A DNA stretch of 64,000 nt from NCBI GenBank assembly GCA_030068145.1, contig JAPJBO010000024.1, forward strand, positions 248,001 through 312,000. Direction: 5' to 3'. This document shows positions 12,517 to 23,667 of the stretch, piece by piece. A program made the translations under genes and the position numbers. The notes under the pieces were generated by a model. That model was not told where the DNA came from. It did no database searches and saw nothing but the letters and a program-made list of their open reading frames with translations. This stretch comes from Diplonema papillatum (Eukaryota; Euglenozoa; Diplonemea; Diplonemida; Diplonemidae). Each line of letters opens with the position of its first letter. The first letter of the stretch is position 1.

Positions 12517-12717
12517 GGGGATTGCAAGAACGTGGTATGTGCTCAACACCGCACTGGTCCCGTCTGCGCCGTGTTTCGGTCCTTTAAGCCACGGACACAT
12601 AAGGCGGACCATCATCAGCGCGGAACCTGAGTGTCTGCAGACAGGACAGCGGTGTGAGTCTGGTTTGTCAGGCGGCTGTTCGTAGCTCGTCACAGCCAGA
12701 CCACCCGTGCTACTAGA
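12517..12717. repeat. Family J repeat, copy 1
   Basis: About 200 bp (attgcaagaacgtg ... gtagctcgtcacagccag). Copies at 20947-21155 and 45656-45745 (partial). Confidence 0.85.
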
Positions 12718-13489
12718 TCCGCAGACATTCGTCAACCGACTGTTTCTGCGAATGCATGGTGATGCATTTGTCGCTGATGACGATGCCGATGTGACGACCT
12801 GGAAGCTCCCGACATGTGCATTGTGTGAGGCAGACCTTCAGCACACTAGGCAGTATCCTGCCAAAACATCAAGATGTTCTCACCCCTACCCCTTCTCCTG
12901 CACGTGTGTTCACGCGCCGTAACAGGAACGGCAGCCCCCTCGCGCCCATGAGAATTCTCCGTCGTTCACGCACTCCTGAGACGCAAGCAATGAACGGAGA
13001 AAACACGAGAGGTCACATACGATGGGGCTACCTCCCCGAGCTAGCCGCAGAAAGCAGACACAAGCGTTTCTGGAGGTGGGACCTGGGATCTGGGGTCCTG
13101 ACCCCAATCTGGGCCCCTCCTGAGACCCTTTCTGCGTCACCTACACAACCTACACAACACCACGTGCACTCACCACTATACGGTTGATCCTGTATAGTGA
13201 TCGCCCAGATCGGGACCTGAGCATGCCGTATGGCCCATCCAACCGAGGTTGGGTTATTGTTCTGCCTATTTTGGAGCCTTCCCGCATTCGTCGTCTTTCT
13301 GGCGACGCTGCGGCCGACAGCTCGTTTCGCTATGTCCGTCGTGGCAACATTTTCTTTTTCGAGCTGTTTTGAAGCCGAATCGCATTCGCATGCATCTACA
13401 TACGCTATGGCTCCGCTTTCCGCAGGACAGTTTTGCAGACTCGAGTTTGTTTTTTTACTGCCGGGCAACTTACTTTTCTGCATCACCGT
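12718..13489. other. No supported gene
   Basis: Several short frames occur on both strands and none is convincing. A GGTTGATCCTG hit at about 13183 lies within a CTATAC/GTATAG palindrome and is probably not rRNA. Confidence 0.35.
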
Positions 13490-13578
13490 GAGCTACTTTT
13501 CTACACTCCAAGCTTACTTTTCTTACACTCCAAGCTACTTTTCTTACACTCCAAGCTACTTTTCTTACACTCCAAGCA
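13490..13578. repeat. 21-bp tandem repeat, four units
   Basis: Unit agctacttttcttacactcc. Confidence 0.9.
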
Positions 13579-13684
13579 AAACTGGTTTCCAGCGGTAAAT
13601 AGCCTGTCATACTGACATCTTAAGGGGGAAAAAGCGGGCAATCCGCGAAGAATCTACCTCAACGAGAGCATTTTTTGCCACACC

Positions 13685-13960
13685 ATGTTCCCCGCCTGCA
13701 GACCTGCCGGGCCCGCAAACATGGACCAAATGCGAAGAATGAGTGATAAGTTTGGCAATCGGAAGAGAAAACAGGCCAAGTCCACGAGGTTGCTACTTGA
13801 AATTGGAAAGCACATCTGTACATCAACCTGGCAAGCAGATTTGCAAAAGCTAGGAGTCAAACCTGCACCTCCTACGATGTTGTCGACACAGCGTTGGTGG
13901 GCTGTGGCTGGCCGTGTAGCTCACTCGTGGTGCAGAAAAGTAAGTTGCCCCTGGCAGTAA
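13685..13960 (+). CDS. Hypothetical 91-aa ORF or exon
   Basis: ATG at 13685. The middle has an ordinary protein-like composition (MRRMSDKFGNRKRKQAKSTR then amphipathic stretches) with a basic cluster at residues 22-32. No family is recognised, and a competing frame exists on the other strand (13654-13860). It ends next to a 44-bp-stem palindrome. It could be an exon or chance. Confidence 0.25.
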   Translation: MFPACRPAGPANMDQMRRMSDKFGNRKRKQAKSTRLLLEIGKHICTSTWQADLQKLGVKPAPPTMLSTQRWWAVAGRVAHSWCRKVSCPWQ

Positions 13961-13983
13961 AGCTATCTTCTTACCTCGAGAAC

Positions 13984-14074
13984 GTTGTTTTCTTGCACTC
14001 GGGTTTTCCAGATTGCCACTCGAGCCCTACGGGCTCTCGTGGCAATCTGGAAAACCCTCGTGCAAGAAAACAAC
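13984..14074. repeat. 44-bp-stem palindrome, 3-base loop
   Basis: Arms GTTGTTTTCTTGCAC... and its complement have few mismatches. The weaker outer pairing extends to about 13960-14105, ending in aaatagctattt. It is built like the 9186-9257 palindrome. Confidence 0.9.
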
Positions 14075-14184
14075 TTTTCTCTCGGTGAATAAATAGCTAT
14101 TTCTTTTCCCTCTCTGTTTTTTTTTTTTTTTTTTTCGTAACCCGGAAAAAATGCTTGACGCACGTTTTTTTTCTTTTCCTTGCT

Positions 14185-14458
14185 GGTACCAGGGAAAGCC
14201 TGCTACACGGGAGCCAAGCTTCACGTGTTCGGCGGTACTGCAGAGCCACGGGCCTACGGGTCAAGTGGCTACCGATTTCCCAAACTAAAGCATCAAGGCG
14301 TGGCGCACCTTGGGGCTTGGCGCTTGCGCTGAACACAAGCTCGTCGAGACGTCAGCCACAGGGCAGAGCGGACGGGGTTGTGGCACTGTGCTGCCTCTGA
14401 CTCAAGCCTTGCAAGCTGTGGTTGACCGTCACGTTCCTGGACCCGGAGCGGCCTTTTT
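14185..14458. repeat. Family B, copy 2
   Basis: The most complete copy, 274 bp. Confidence 0.88.
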
Positions 14459-14600
14459 CTTTTTCTTTCTGTTCTTCTCTTTTCCTTGCTCACAAAGGAG
14501 GGGGTGGAGGGGTCCGATGGATGCGCGAGGACAGAAAGAGTATCTTTCCCCGATGGTAGTTGCATCCTTCGCCGCCCTCCCACCCTCCTCCCGGTTCAAA

Positions 14601-15010
14601 TAGAGTGCAAGGTTCACTTAGAGATCCGGGGTTTTATAGTCTCCGGGTGACCATTGTTGAAAAAGGTTCCTTTAAGGTATCGTGTATCAGTGTGCGTATC
14701 GTATCTGCGGAGGTGTGGCAGTACGTGTGCTTGTGCGTGTGTCTTTGTTGCATATTGCCGACACATTCGGCTTACTTTAGAGTGCAAGTTCACCTAGAGA
14801 TCCGGGGTTTTTGTGGTCTCCGGGTGACCATTGTCGAAAAGGTTCCTTTAGGGTATTGTCTATTAGTGCGCGTATCGTATCTGCGGTAGTGGCAGTACGT
14901 GTGCTTGTGCGTGTGTCTTTGTTTTTTGCCTTCATTGGCCGACTTATTTTGGCGCTCTTATTTCCCATGTGTCTTGTCATTTCCGAGGTTCTTGCGACTG
15001 ACACCGAGTT
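14601..15010 (-). repeat. Two tandem 170-bp units with family A cores
   Basis: Cores at 14601-14670 and 14773-14850. Each is followed by 'cgtatcgtatctgcgg' and a GT-rich segment. Same unit as 873-1060. Confidence 0.85.
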
Positions 15011-15072
15011 CACGTTCGCGAGGAAAGCGTATTTGTGGTTATCGTTCAAAGCCCCCCCCAACAACCCCTTTC

Positions 15073-15465
15073 CAGGGCTTACGCAGCTCTTTCGTCTTGG
15101 AGCTAAATACCTACTGAAAGTCAGTACGTAGTGGTCAGGCAAAAAAAGAAATAGAGCATAGGGGGGCTCACCTGCCAGTGTTGCATGTCTTTGTCTCTGC
15201 CTCCTCTCCGGCCTCAGCCCTCGAGTGTCGCGGTGGTAAGCAACAGCAGGATCTGCCGACCGGAAGGTACTGTGGTTGATTCCCCAGATGAATCTGCAGA
15301 AAAGATAGTACGTGCTGATAACGTACTGATTTCGGCATGTGTACAAAAAGAAATGTGAAAACGGGTTTTTGCCTAGAGGCTTTTCGTGTTGTCCTGCAGG
15401 TGGAGGAAAGCAAGAAAATTAACGTGCTGAAATCAGAACGTTCAGCATGCTGAACATAAGGCCTG
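15073..15465. mobile_element. hAT-type non-autonomous element, subfamily E, copy 1
   Basis: Begins CAGGGCTTACGCAGCTC and ends ATAAGGCCTG, so the inverted ends are CAGG(G/C)CTTA. Homologous to 61573-62091. It carries a 56-bp piece (tgaaaacgggtttttgcctag) that is also at 58338. No 8-bp duplication remains at its edges. Confidence 0.7.
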
Positions 15466-15499
15466 GAATCTGAAAACTGCGTATACTGTGCGGGAGTGG

Positions 15500-16246
15500 C
15501 CACTCCGCACTTTTTCACTCCCGCATTGACTTAGTGTATGGCTGCTGAAGTCTGGGGTGTGCAAGTAACCCCACAAATATGAAGGGCTGGGGGGGGGGGG
15601 AGGGAGGCTTGACACATTAAATGTTTAGGCAGAACATTCTCCAGCAGGGTTTCACTTTTCCTTTCACTTCTGTCGTTGTCAATAACTAAAAGAGAGGGAG
15701 GATTGACGGGAAGGGGAGAGAGAGAAAGTGTGGGAGGAAATGTCCGGAAGAAAGGATGAATGAAACCAGAAAAGAGACTGGGGTCCCATCTGCTTGTATT
15801 CTTCCTGCCCACCAGATTTGCGGGTGTGTTTACTTTTTTGTTTTGTTGTTGTTGTTGTTTTTTGTTGTTTTCCCCCCGACGACACAGCAAGCGTCAGATC
15901 AGGCCACCCGAAGGCAGTTGATTCCTTTTGGCGGGTCTCCTCTACACCGGCGGAATTTTGCTTGTGGGTTTGTCTTCTTCCCTTTAGAGTGAAAGTTTTT
16001 CTAAGACTTTTGGTGTCGGAAATATAAGGACATGCGAGAAAATGTCATTGAAACTATGTCGGCCATATAAGGGTGAGTTCGAAAATACGTTGGACATAAG
16101 GGGCATTTCGAAACCATAGTCGGACATTTATGGTAGGTTGCGGGTCTTTTTTTTTTTTTTTTTCGGGGTTTGCCAGCAGGACCTTATGCAGCCCATTTTC
16201 TCCTTCAGACTAGACACCAAGCCCATTTTTTCTGGTGAGTCTTAAT
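15500..16246. other. No gene seen; family O copy and 'tataaggg' repeats
   Basis: Family O lies at about 15880-15960. A degenerate tandem motif around 'acataaggg..ttcgaaa' lies at 16021-16130. Confidence 0.5.
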
Positions 16247-16442
16247 GCAGGGGGGGTCCGGGGGGCACCGCCCCCCGGGAGACGGTACGGTACATGGCAC
16301 TTCAGATTCTGTCTTGTTCGGAACCTGTAACAGAAACTGATGCCTGGTAACAGGCGAAAATTCGAAATCTTGTAGATAGTTTATGGGGGGTCCAGGGGGC
16401 ACCGCCCCCTGGGAGACGGTATGGTACATGGTGCCTCAGAAT
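16247..16442. repeat. Pair of GC-palindromic 60-bp segments
   Basis: Two copies (16247-16310 and 16384-16442) of gggggtccggggggcaccg, then the mirror CCCCC, then gggagacggta.ggtacatgg. The second copy has matching changes in both arms (CCAGGGGGC/GCCCCCTGG), which suggests the pairing is maintained. Confidence 0.75.
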
Positions 16443-17640
16443 CTGATGTCCTGACTAAGGCAGGACCTTCTGCAGCGTGTCCTCCAGAAGACACCTAGCC
16501 TACTGATGATTGTTCAGATGAAAGGTCTCGCCCCTCTTCAGTAGCACAGCCAGAATAGGAGAAATAATTCCCACTACAGACACCCAAAACCTCTGCCCAA
16601 CCCAAGATTACAGACACCAAACTCCTGCCCAACCCAATCCGAGGTAGTGTAAATCAACCCAACCCCCCACCTGATTTTCGATTTTTTTTTGGGTGAGTTA
16701 CCTCACCCAACCGCTGCAGTGCATAACCCCCTGTTTGCCAGGGGTTATTCTAATCCATATATAATACTTATGACAGTTTGCAAGGTAAAATAGGCAGCAA
16801 AGTGTACCCATGCAAGGCCTAATTCTCGAAGTACGCACTTACAACTATACGTACCCCCCCCGTGTAAGTGGCTCACCCTTTTTTACCCGTGAAAGCGTCT
16901 CAAACCGACCTCGCAGAGGAGTGAGACACTTTCACGGGCAGCTGACAGTTTTTTGATTGGCAACGAGCCTGGTGGTGTAGTTCTCTCAAACGATGCGACG
17001 GTGAGCCGTGCGAAGAAAGACACGGGACGCCACGCACCTTTCCATCGTAACAGACGATGTAAAACCCAAGGTTGACTGTCGACCTTTGCAAACTCTTCGA
17101 TGCAACGAGTGCCTCCAGTCTCGCAAACAGTTGTGTCCGGCGTACACAAAAATTAGTGTGGCGTCCACTACTATGAGAACAGATGATTTCAACAGGAAGG
17201 CAGCCTTTGCAAATAGCACAATATCTCTTCAACGAGAGAAAGTGCGAACAAAGGCTGCGAGCGCACAAACAAAGGCAAGTTGTCGACAAAGATTCTACTT
17301 GTCGACAGCGGAGTCGCAAACTTTGCTGTCGTCAGCTCGGCAAAGAAGATGTGCTGCGGGACATCTCTACGGGGCCCACATCGCCATGGAATTTCTGCTC
17401 TTCGTATTGTCTGACGAGAACTGCCCAGAAGAAAGGGAAAAGTAAGAACACGTCTTTGTAACTGATATCACTAGCGCAAGGGAATGTTGAGTGACTGCCT
17501 TAACCCGGGAAACGAGCTTGGGCGAGGTCACCTTCCATCCACCACAACGCCAGTGAGAAACTGCCTCACCGTAAGTACAATCGAATCGAGCATCAGCGCC
17601 AATCATGGTCAGCGGGTTGAGGGAACCGATTACTGACTCG
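16443..17640. other. No supported gene; contains a 17-bp hairpin at 16886-16938
   Basis: The hairpin arms are CCCGTGAAAG(C/T)GTCTCA with one mismatch. Frames of 145 and 139 codons cross 16900-17445 on both strands. The plus-strand one has no good ATG and no known domain. Confidence 0.4.
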
Positions 17641-17648
17641 GTTTCCAC

Positions 17649-18000
17649 ATGAGGGGAAAACGTTGCTCGCCACGTATCGTCAAAGCGACAAAGAGCACAC
17701 CCGGAATGCTACCTGAAGCAGCAGAAGACAAACAACATCAGAGACCCGCAACATCAACATTAAAGCCAGCGGCGAGGGTCAAGAAGACGGCACTGACGCG
17801 AGCGAAGAAGCGGACGAACTCTGCGTCGGAGCCGACAACAAAACGGCGTAGAAGGCGTAGAACGCCCATCGAAGCGCGGCCATCGCCCGAGGGGGCTAAA
17901 GAGGCGAAAGCGTGACACATCACGTGCGAACCGGCGATGCAGATTATCGCTACAGATTCTTGCATGCTATCCCAAATCTCTTTTCGACTTTCGTGGTGCA
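17649..18000 (+). mobile_element. Retroelement fragment: end of basic ORF1 and start of ORF2
   Basis: ATG 17649 opens 88 codons with LPEAAE, RPATS, AARVKKTAL and a polybasic TTKRRRRRR stretch, ending EAKA-stop at 17915. The same motif order is seen at 56700-56110. The stop overlaps a second frame reading THHVR.GDADYR.RF, also present at 56103 where it begins with a true ATG in an ATGA stop-start overlap. Here the ATG has become GTG. After about 18000 the frame loses similarity to the other copy. Confidence 0.5.
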
Positions 18001-18329
18001 TCAACTCCCTGTGTGCAACTGTGAGAGCCCACCAGTCCCGCCCGTCCCTGCGTGCTGGCATCGGACCACGCCTCCACGAGGGTGCAGCTTCGAGTCGAAG
18101 CCGACCCACCGGTTGTCCGATAGACGCCGGCTCACCCCCGCAGGAACGGAACGATATCGTCCCTCACGCGGACTAGCGACTCCCAGCCCAGGGAACCGGT
18201 GCGCGCCAGGGTCACCATCCGCGCTCAAATGGCGGTCTCGACGACTTCCAGACGCCGCGCAGAGTCATTTGCGTCAAATCGACAGAGCAAAAGAGGAGGT
18301 GCGGCTTCTGCACCCACCCTTGCTATAGC

Positions 18330-19715
18330 CGGTACCTCTTCGCTGCGAAGTCAAACTCGACTCCCAGGACAACCGGCGTCGAGCTGGGCTCGAGGACAGA
18401 CTTCTCGTCCTTGCTCGAGGACAGACTACTCGTCCTTGACCATCATGCGCACCATACGGGCACGCTGCAGGACCCGGTTGCGCACAGCGCGAAGCGCGCC
18501 CGGACAGGCACCGACGAGGGCCCAGTCTTCGTACCAGACTATCCTGTCGTCCCCGGCAAGCTCCGTGATGACAAAATCAGAGTCCTGCGCAATCATAGAA
18601 AACGACCTGCCCAGGCGCCACCAATACAGAGCCACGCCCCCGTCGGGTCTCCTGGTCCGAAGCCCGAAGAAAGCGCCGTCTTCCCGACCTTCGCTGCTGA
18701 AGTCGATGCCGATGTTGCGGGTCCTCGCTCGCCTTCCGCTGCTTCCGGCAGAACGAGCACCACGTTCTCACGCTTCGCCTGTCTCGGCGCTGACGCGGGG
18801 CCCTCCGGCTCCGCCTTCCTCTTCTTCGTCGTTGATTCTTCTCCTCTCGCCACGGCCGCCCGGTGGTGCCCTTCCCTGCAGCAGTGCCCGCGTCTCCTAC
18901 TCCCCAGGTCGGCGTGTTTCTTGCAGCTGTCGCACGTCGGCATCTCATGGTCGAGACATCGGTGGTGATGGTTGCGACAGCATTCCGTTGTCGTCTTACA
19001 TGTGGTGCACTGCGTCATCCGGTGCTCGGCACACATTTTCCGCTCACCCTGTCCGGGAATCCCTTCCGGTACGAGCCACGGGTCTCCTCCGACGACGGCC
19101 GACTTCTTGCCCTTCTTCTTCTCCGTGGTGTCGTCGAAGGCCGTCCATCTCGCTGCACGCTCCGCCCTCTCTCTTCCGTGCGTCGGGAAAAGGTCCATCC
19201 CCCACGCCTCACCGCTCGCCTTCAGACACTGCGTCTCCAAGACTCCCATCGTCTCCTCGCCGCCGCGGAAAATTGGCCTCATCTCGTAGCCCGTTGGGCT
19301 CCCCGGCGTCGGCCGTCCTACTGGGAATTGGAAGAAATAGGACTTCAGGTCCCGAGCAGTTGTTGGTACTCGTGGCCCGGGAAAAGCAGGAAGTTCGGGC
19401 CCGAGATCCCATCGAGGTGCCGCAGCACGATGCGGATAGAGGAGCGGCAACGAGTCCGTACCGCCCCTTGCCCACATCAAAGCCTGGGCGGCGGCCGTCG
19501 GCCAAGCTCCCCAGGCAGTGATCTGGTCTGCCAGGTTCTTTGGCGGCGACGGCACCGAGTCCAGAAAAATCTGAAAACTCGCTAACACCGTCCGAGTGGC
19601 AGCTGAGTGATGGCCGCCGCACCCAAGCTGCGCCATGTACTGCGCCATCTGCAGGGGGTCGTCGGTGTTCACCCCTGAGACCGATAAAGTTGTCCCCTTT
19701 GGCTCTGATCTTCAC
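18330..19715 (-). mobile_element. Decayed reverse-transcriptase region with Cys/His module
   Basis: Minus-strand order: TTARDLKSYFFQFPV near 19360 (RT motif A-like Asp). Then ERAARWTAFDDTTEKKKGKK and AVVGGDPWLVPEGIPG (19170-19060). Then a Cys/His-rich cluster (MTQCTTCKTTTECC, then MPTCDSC; 19040-18900). Then KRENVVLVLPEAAE and AAKVGKTAL. Then, in shifted frame, FSMIAQDSDFVITEL and IVWYEDWALVGA (motif C-like with YEDW in place of YxDD) and EKSVLEPSSTPVVLGVEFD (motifs D/E). A 25-bp tandem duplication at 18388-18437 breaks the frame between the last two. No starting ATG, several frameshifts: not functional. The long plus-strand Ser/Arg-rich frame (18199-19521) is its antisense shadow. Confidence 0.55.
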
Positions 19716-19908
19716 CCGTCGATGAAGATTCGGAGCGTTGACGGGTTTGCGTTGACGACCAAAGTGAACTGGGTGCGGATGAGCAGGTCAAGAAAGAAAG
19801 GTGCTGGGATATACAAGCTCTGGGAGGCCTTTATCCTCTTCTGCCGCTCTCCCACAGACGAGTCGAGGAGTCGCCTCGCTCGCGGCTGGGAACGGATCTA
19901 CCTGTCTG

Positions 19909-20360
19909 ACCACTTCTTCATCGAACGAAGCCATCGAACCGAGCTGCGTCTGCTTGCGTTCCTGCCGTCATAGCGCGGACGTCATCCGTGGACTGAAAGC
20001 CCAGAAACTTCCTGCTACCTTCGCTGTAGCCTGGTGCAAAAAACCCCCCTTTTCGTTGACCGCACGACCCTGAGCAACGCACTGTGCAACAGTTGTAGGA
20101 GAGAGGGTTGATGCTAGTTTCAACAAGAAATCGGATGACGCTGAGTCAACGCTTGCCAATATACAGTTAAGACCTTAGAGGCTTCCTAGCTTTTCTTCCC
20201 TCCTGGCACAATGCGTAAACACCTCTGACCACTTCTTCATCGAACGAAGCCATTGAACCGAGCAACACAGAATCCTGCCGTCATAGCGCGGACGTCATCC
20301 GTGGACTGAAAGCCCAGAAACTTCCTGTCACCTTCGCTGTAGCCTGGTGCAAAAAAAGTG
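19909..20360. repeat. Direct duplication of about 135 bp
   Basis: 19909-20045 and 20225-20360 both run from gaccacttcttcatcgaacg to tgtagcctggtgcaaaaaa. The interval holds unassigned sequence and A-rich slippage. Confidence 0.85.
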
Positions 20361-20763
20361 CAAAAAAAAAAAAGTGCAAAAAAAAAAATGTATTGGGCAA
20401 AATCTCTATTTACATTCACGGTGTTTAGGGCCACACCTGTTTCAATGTTTCCCGTTTTTTCTTCTTCTGTTCGCTGATTTATTTTCCCCTGATTTTGACG
20501 ACGTTTTTTAATATTTTTCTCTCTTTTTCCCGTTTCGCTTTGAGACCAGGGGTATACGAATACAATTCCGCTAAGCGCACACAGCACACGCGTTTCCGTC
20601 CAATTATTTTTCCACAATGAAAACGGAGACGAAAACGGCGCGTGATGCAAGAATCGAAGGTAGAACGGTCAAAGTAGCGACGCTGGTGTTTTTTTGTTTT
20701 GTCACAGTCGTCGTTACGACTCGGGACGACTCCGCAATCTGGCCGCTAGAGTGCTCGTTCTTT
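20361..20763. other. No gene seen
   Basis: T-rich sequence without recognisable features. Confidence 0.4.
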
Positions 20764-20824
20764 GTTTTAGAGAATAAACGTTTGCTTGAGGATCCGGGGA
20801 TTGTAAGAGTCTCCGTGGTGACAT
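20764..20824 (-). repeat. Family A copy
   Basis: Diverged core (agaataaacgtttgcttgag ... gtctccgtggtgac). Confidence 0.7.
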
Positions 20825-20946
20825 ATTAGGTTTTCGGTAGATTCAGCTTTTTCAGGGGTTTGAGGGGAGCGTGTGAAAGTTCGCTGAGACGGGGGAGGCA
20901 AAGTGGGAGAAAGATATCTTAGGTTGATGCTTAGACAGCGGGGGGG

Positions 20947-21155
20947 GAATTGCAAGAACGTGCTTGGAATGGGTATGTGCTCAACACCGCACTGGTCACG
21001 TCTGCGCCGTGTTCGGTCCTTTAAGCCACGGACACATAAGGCGGACCATCATCAGCGCGTAACCTGAGTGTCTGCAGACAGGACTGCGGTGTGAGTCTGG
21101 TTTTTCAGGCGGCTGTTCGTAGCTCGTCACAGCCAGGCCCACCGGTGCTACTAGA
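20947..21155. repeat. Family J, copy 2
   Basis: Matches 12517-12717 with small indels. Confidence 0.85.
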
Positions 21156-21442
21156 GCACAAGCGAATGCGTCACGGGGAGAAGGCCCCCCTACAACCGTG
21201 TCTGAGCAATCAGTTAAAAAAAAAAGTGGGAGAAAGATATCGTTGTTTGGTGTTTAGACAGCGGGGGGGGCAAGTACTTCTTTCTTAGAGTGAATGCTTT
21301 TTAGAGTGAAAGTTTTTGTCAGTCGTGTGAAGGAAACATGGGGCTTGCCGTCTCGGGATAAATAGTACAACGAGGCCCCTCGTGGCACAGGCGTTGCGAG
21401 CTTTCGTGGAGAACGGAGGAAGCGCGGCCCATTTGGTGGGAC

Positions 21443-22142
21443 GGCCACACGTGGTATAACTATACACTCCAGTCCGTAAATAATCAAGTACCATCTTGTG
21501 GAATTGTATTTTGTGAAGAGTTGTGTCGTGAAGGAATTAATTGTTTTTTTCAGACGGGCGCTTTTGGGATTTGTATATTTATTTTTAGCGTTTATTGTGG
21601 TTTAGAGGTTCGGTGTTTTAGAGTCTCCGGTTGACCATTGAGGCTGTGAGGCGGGTGGTATGTGGTGTTTTTGCTTGTGGGTGCTGCCCGACACCTTGGT
21701 ACCAGGGAAAGCCTGCTACACGGGAGCCAAGCTTCACGTGTTCGGCGGTACTGCAGAGCCACGGGCCTACGGGTCAAGTGGCTACCGATTTTTCAAACTA
21801 AAGCATCCAGGCTTGGCGCACTTGGGGCTTGGCGCTCGCGCTGAACACAAGCTCGTCGAGACGGTCAACCGCAGGGCAGAGCGGACGGGGTGGTGGCACT
21901 GTGCTGCCTCCGACTCAAGCTTTGCAAGCTGTGCTTGACCGTCACGTTCCTGGACCAGGAGCGGCGTTTTGCTGCCCGACACCTGCTAGCGCAAAGAGAT
22001 CGGGGGGACGGGCCCTGTAAACCATGAAGCTGAATTTTGAGAATTTCTGTTTCGTGAAGGAATTAATTGTTTCTTCACGGATTTGGCGGTCTTCGCGAAT
22101 TAGAAACTGACTAATTACAGACTGGAGTGTATGTGGCACGTG
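21443..22142. repeat. Inverted flanks around a family B copy
   Basis: 'actatacactccagtc' near 21455 and its complement 'gactggagtgtatgtgg' near 22120 face each other. A direct repeat 'gtgaaggaattaattgttt' lies just inside both (about 21531 and 22051). Possibly a composite element into which family B inserted. Confidence 0.5.
21698..21970. repeat. Family B, copy 3
   Basis: Same orientation as the other three copies. Confidence 0.88.
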
Positions 22143-22244
22143 AAAAGACATACCGGAATCGGATTAATGTTGAACCGGGTAAACCCTGGGACACCCAGCC
22201 CCATTTTTCCCCCGGAACACTGTCGATTCATCGTGGGAATGCTA

Positions 22245-22345
22245 AGCGCGTAACGAACCACTCCGGGTAGCCGGACAGTAGCAGGAGCACTGATAGTGTT
22301 TTTAGACAACCAGACGTGTTTCCAAATACTGTTATTATTCGACAC
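22245..22345. repeat. Partial copy of the 61849 nested element (family F)
   Basis: Shares 'ccgggtagccg.acagtagcagga' and 'gtttttagacaaccagacgtgt', and ends TTATTCGAC followed by a C-run. Confidence 0.7.
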
Positions 22346-22543
22346 CCCCCCCCCCCTTTCGGAAAATGGATTTTTCGAGAAAGAAATTGGGGGGGTTTTT
22401 TTTTTTTTTTCACCAGGTTCGCGCACATATCCCTAACTCTCGGCGGCCGGGACCCTCTTGCAACGATGCAAAAAAATATATATGCATACTGCCCAAAGAC
22501 GAATAATTACTAGTACACGTCTTCTTGGCGGATAGTCACCTAC

Positions 22544-22812
22544 CGTGAAGCCAAAGCTCGAGAGACCAGCAGCAGCGGCCTTTCGCACTTTTCCTGTCTT
22601 TGCGGTTGGTGCAGATGCCTGGGTCAGCAACGATTCTGGCTCTGTATTCACTGGTGCAGGGGTCACTTCTGGAGGCCGGACTTGCACGGGAACACGCGAT
22701 TGCGAAAGAGGTTTCTCATCAAGAGATGAATCGTCGTCGTCTGCCGAAGAAGTGTCATCCACCGAAGAGTCGCTCACGTCGCTGCCACTGGCTTCATCAG
22801 CCGACACGCCAG
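22544..22812 (-). CDS. Possible internal exon, acidic Ser-rich protein
   Basis: The frame has no ATG upstream and encodes an acidic, Ser-rich stretch (SADEASGSDVSDSSVDD...) then a Pro/Val linker and KVRKAAAAGLSSFGFT. It ends at a strong donor-like ACG|GTAGGTGA at 22544/22543, after which the reading becomes implausible. No partner exon was identified and the family is unknown. Confidence 0.25.
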
Positions 22813-22861
22813 CTCATCATCATCATCATCACAGGTAGTTGCAACAACATACTGAACCAAC

Positions 22862-23145
22862 CAACCATTGCATCGTTGCATGGTGTCCTATAGTTGCACT
22901 CCTGCTGCATACGCAGTTCAAACCTATGGTTTGTTACTCCTATCGTTGCACGACATCGCATCGTTGCACTACATCGTTGCAATACATCGCTGCACTACAT
23001 CGTTGCACTACATTCATCGTTGCACTGCATCGTTGCACGGTTGCCCTATGCCTACCATAGTGAGCAACGATCATGCAACGATGCAACGATGCAAAAAAAA
23101 AAAGAGAAAAAACCCATGATTTCCTGCAACGATGCAACGATGGTT
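22862..23145. repeat. CATCGTTGCA array with inverted right half
   Basis: Many loosely spaced CATCGTTGCA motifs (22862-23042), then the complement TGCAACGATGCAACGATG (23070-23145), so the region folds back. A lone inverted motif sits at 22458-22471. Confidence 0.8.
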
Positions 23146-23146
23146 C

Positions 23147-23250
23147 GGGATATAAGGGCACATATTTGTTTTGAACCGGGATATAAGGGCACCAAATTTG
23201 TTTTGGACCGGGATATAAGGGCACATATTTGTTAGGGGCGGGATATAAGG
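23147..23250. repeat. About 33-bp tandem repeat, four units
   Basis: Unit gggatataagggcacatatt with a ttgttttgaacc tail. Confidence 0.85.
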
Positions 23251-23518
23251 GAAATTTACCTTATTCCGATTACGGTAACATGGAATCACACGGCATGTGT
23301 GTTTTTCCATGCTATGCCACACGTGTGAAAACAGTGTTGCGGGCACTCACTTCCGAGCGTGTGCAACAGCTCCACCTGCGTTCTCATTGTCGGGAAAGCC
23401 GCTGCCTTTTCGTGCTCAGCTGCTCTCTTCCTTTTGGGGCACCTGCGTGTAACCAGTCTTCCAGCCGGATTTTTTAGCCTCACTTGTGGAGACCGAATTA
23501 TTTTAGATTCGCGTGTTA

Positions 23519-23667
23519 TTTAGACTGTTTCTTGTAGTAAGCGGTCGGTTTTTTGAAGTCTCCGTTTGACTTGTGAGGCGAGGGGGAAGGGGGGGTTTTC
23601 CTTTTGTGCTGTTAGAGCAGGGTCTGGGCAGTGTGTTTTCATTCTTTTACGTACTTTGTGTCGCTTG
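23519..23667. repeat. Family Q, copy 2
   Basis: Near-identical to 10451-10598. Confidence 0.85.

Noticed and set aside
13183-13200. Second 18S rRNA start (GGTTGATCCTG)
   Set aside because: Only 11 bases match and they lie inside a short palindrome. Flanks do not continue as 18S.
18199-19521. 440-aa Ser/Arg-rich plus-strand protein
   Set aside because: It is antisense to the RT and Cys/His module, whose minus-strand motifs recur in independent copies.
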